Part shown: one piece after another, positions 50,028 to 51,432 of the stretch
Position numbering within the stretch: the first letter of the stretch is position 1
How the letters are laid out: each line of letters opens with the position of its first letter
NCBI GenBank assembly: GCA_944384205.1
Contig: CALWSL010000021.1
Coordinates: forward strand, 1 to 51,432
Direction of reading: 5' to 3'
Source of the DNA: an uncultured Acetatifactor sp.
GTDB taxonomy: Bacteria > Bacillota > Clostridia > Lachnospirales > Lachnospiraceae
Length of the DNA: 51,432 bases
Notes under the pieces: generated by a model
Seen by the model: only the letters and a program-made list of their open reading frames with translations
The model's database searches: none
What the model was told of the DNA's origin: nothing
Program-made: the position numbers and the translations under genes

Positions 50028-50759
50028 ATGAAAAAAAAACGGTGTACGGCGATAGTTTTGGCGGCAGGCAGCGGAAGCAGGATGAAAAGCAATGTCGCGA
50101 AGCAATATATGCTGCTTAATGGTAAACCTCTGATTTGGTATGCGCTTCGGGCGATAGAGGATTCGGAAATTATTGACGACTGCATTTTGGTGACGGGAGC
50201 GGAGGATATTGCATATGTGCAGAAGGAAATCGTGGAAAAGTACGGTTTTCATAAAGTAGACACCATAACTGCAGGAGGTGCGGAGCGATATCTTTCTGTA
50301 GGAAATGCGTTAGATGTTATTGCGGATGAGGATATCAAGGTGCCAAATCAAGATGGATATATTTTTATCCACGATGGGGCAAGACCTTTTTTGACGGAAG
50401 AAATACTGCAAAGCACCTACGAGGCGGTGAAGAAGTACCATGCCTGTGTTGCGGCAATGCCCGTTAAAGACACCGTGAAAATAGCCGACGGAGCAGGCTA
50501 TGCGGCGTCAACTCCCGAACGGAAGCTGGTATGGTCGATTCAGACCCCGCAGGTTTTTGATACGGAATTGATTTTGCAGGCTTATGGAAAATTGCGGGAG
50601 CACCAGACAGAGCTTGACCGCAAAGGAATGATGGTGACAGACGATGCAAGTGTGGTAGAGTTGTTTACAGACCAAAAGGTAAAATTAGTGGAGGGATCAT
50701 ATAAGAATATTAAAATTACCACTCCGGAAGATATCAAAATTGCAGAAGCTTTTTTGTAG
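50028..50759 (+). CDS. ispD: 2-C-methyl-D-erythritol 4-phosphate cytidylyltransferase
   Basis: This 243-residue enzyme of the MEP isoprenoid pathway makes CDP-methylerythritol from MEP and CTP. The CTP-binding VLAAGSGSRMKSNVAKQYM, HDGARPFLT, AAMPVKDTVK, LVWSIQTPQVFD and TDDASVVE all fit IspD. AACGGAG lies about 9 bases before the ATG. The gene is last in the rnz-tsaD run, and tRNA genes with their own promoter follow. Confidence 0.96.
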   Translation: MKKKRCTAIVLAAGSGSRMKSNVAKQYMLLNGKPLIWYALRAIEDSEIIDDCILVTGAEDIAYVQKEIVEKYGFHKVDTITAGGAERYLSVGNALDVIADEDIKVPNQDGYIFIHDGARPFLTEEILQSTYEAVKKYHACVAAMPVKDTVKIADGAGYAASTPERKLVWSIQTPQVFDTELILQAYGKLREHQTELDRKGMMVTDDASVVELFTDQKVKLVEGSYKNIKITTPEDIKIAEAFL

Positions 50760-50889
50760 AAAGTGTAGGAAAAGTTTGAACGATTGCTACACTTTGCCGG
50801 CTTCAGGACTGGTTAAAATTCAAAAATATTGATGAAATGGGGGCTTTTTCACCCTCTGAAAAATTTTTGAAAAATTGTGTAAAAAGTTG

Positions 50890-50918
50890 TTGACACATTA
50901 AACTCTTTTTGCTAGAAT
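50890..50918 (+). promoter_or_regulatory. Promoter of the tRNA-Ser genes
   Basis: TTGACA (50890-50895), 17 bp and TAGAAT (50913-50918) lie 31 bp before the first tRNA. Confidence 0.85.
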
Positions 50919-50949
50919 AGTCTTTGCCGCTGATGAAGCGGAAACGCTT

Positions 50950-51035
50950 GGAGAGATATCGAAGTGGTCATAACGAGGCGGTCTTGAAAACCGTTTGTCC
51001 GCAAGGGCGCGTGGGTTCGAATCCCACTCTCTCCG
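50950..51035 (+). tRNA. tRNA-Ser (anticodon UGA)
   Basis: The acceptor arm is GGAGAGA/TCTCTCC with discriminator G. The anticodon loop CTTGAAA carries UGA. A long variable arm (about TTTGTCCGCAAGGGCGCG) marks it as class II, and GGTTCGAATCCC is the T arm. The 3' CCA is not encoded. Confidence 0.97.
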
Positions 51036-51129
51036 CTCGGAGACGGTGCTGGCTTGCCGGCACGAGGTATCTCTCCGCCGCAACTTGAATATTGAGAGAA
51101 CTTGTTTCTCGATAGTTTATTAGCTACAT

Positions 51130-51218
51130 GGAGAAGTACCCAAGAGGCTGAAGGGACACCCCTGGAAAGGGTGCAGGTCGTTAATAGCGGCGCGAGGGTT
51201 CAAATCCCTCCTTCTCCG
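51130..51218 (+). tRNA. tRNA-Ser (anticodon GGA)
   Basis: The acceptor arm is GGAGAAG/CTTCTCC with discriminator G. The anticodon loop CTGGAAA carries GGA. The long variable arm and the GGTTCAAATCC T arm fit tRNA-Ser. CCA is not encoded. It follows the UGA isoacceptor by 94 bp. Confidence 0.97.
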
Positions 51219-51432
51219 TTTGGTTACTTTGGTAACCGTTCTGTGAATCCGCAGTGCGGATTCCGTGCCGGAGGCAGATGCCCGGCATTGGACCTTGACA
51301 AATGAACAGCAATGCAACCCTGAAAATTCCAGAAAGAGACGGGAGCAGGAAACACGGTTTCCGGCTTCCGGGGAAACTGAGATTTCAGAAAAACAAAGAA
51401 CGTGATGGAAATCACAACCCAGACAACAGTAG
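51219..51432. other. Gene-free right edge
   Basis: The stretch contains hairpin GAATCCGCA-gtg-CGGATTC (about 51245-51263) and no gene. CCTTGACAAATGAACAGC and CTGAAAATTCC faintly recall leaders of ribosomal RNA operons in this family, but no rRNA sequence is present in the window. Confidence 0.4.

Noticed and set aside
51219-51432. Start of a ribosomal RNA operon
   Set aside because: Only weak leader-like words are present. No 16S sequence lies inside the window.

Overview
The right half of the window (about 24.8 to 51.4 kb) is ordinary chromosome of a low-GC Firmicute, most likely a Lachnospiraceae gut anaerobe. The evidence is the ptb-buk butyrate pathway, KtrAB, SecA next to a frameshifted prfB, an FMN riboswitch with RibU, a tsaE-tsaB-rimI ... 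rnz ... tsaD-ispD cluster and two tRNA-Ser genes. The genus cannot be fixed from sequence alone.

The left half (1 to about 24.88 kb) is a stack of accessory DNA in the 5' end of a low-molecular-weight protein tyrosine phosphatase gene (intact copy 24845-25333). Three copies of the start of that gene, each reading through the catalytic Cys loop, lie at about 3.2, 12.4 and 24.87 kb and share the 10-bp core TGCCACGGCA. Between them are two units that each end in a Tn916-type xis-int pair: element A (about 3230-12432) and element B (about 12433-24884). The right end of each element appears to supply a new start codon to the phosphatase, so successive insertions stack at one site without killing the gene. 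Neither unit carries a recognisable relaxase or type IV secretion gene, so any transfer would need a helper.

Left of element A (1-3190) is decayed accessory DNA: large hairpins, an IS982-family element, an AbiEi antitoxin gene with a deleted AbiEii toxin, and a broken OLD-like ATPase. Element A carries a second AbiE locus (antitoxin intact, toxin frameshifted and cut by an IS3-family element), a two-gene operon of an AAA ATPase with a nuclease-like C-terminus plus a HEPN-motif protein (a plausible defence system), and xis-int. Element B carries a small serine recombinase, regulators, three consecutive lipoproteins, a 34-bp iteron-like array, a leader that can form an RNA hairpin with a loop-complementary partner downstream, unknown ICE-type proteins, xis-int, and a late cargo gene (23626-24561). 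That cargo gene lies behind a perfect sigma-A promoter with a perfect CIRCE (HrcA) operator.

On the chromosome, ptb-buk makes butyrate and ATP, ktrBA imports potassium, and secA and prfB serve protein export and translation termination. An FMN riboswitch controls ribU. A MacB-type ABC exporter operon has its own promoter and dyad operator. The t6A genes (tsaE, tsaB, tsaD) are mixed with rimI, rnz and ispD. Several start codons were moved inward from the longest open frame to the one with a credible ribosome binding site, as noted per gene. All family assignments are from reading the protein sequences; no searches were run.
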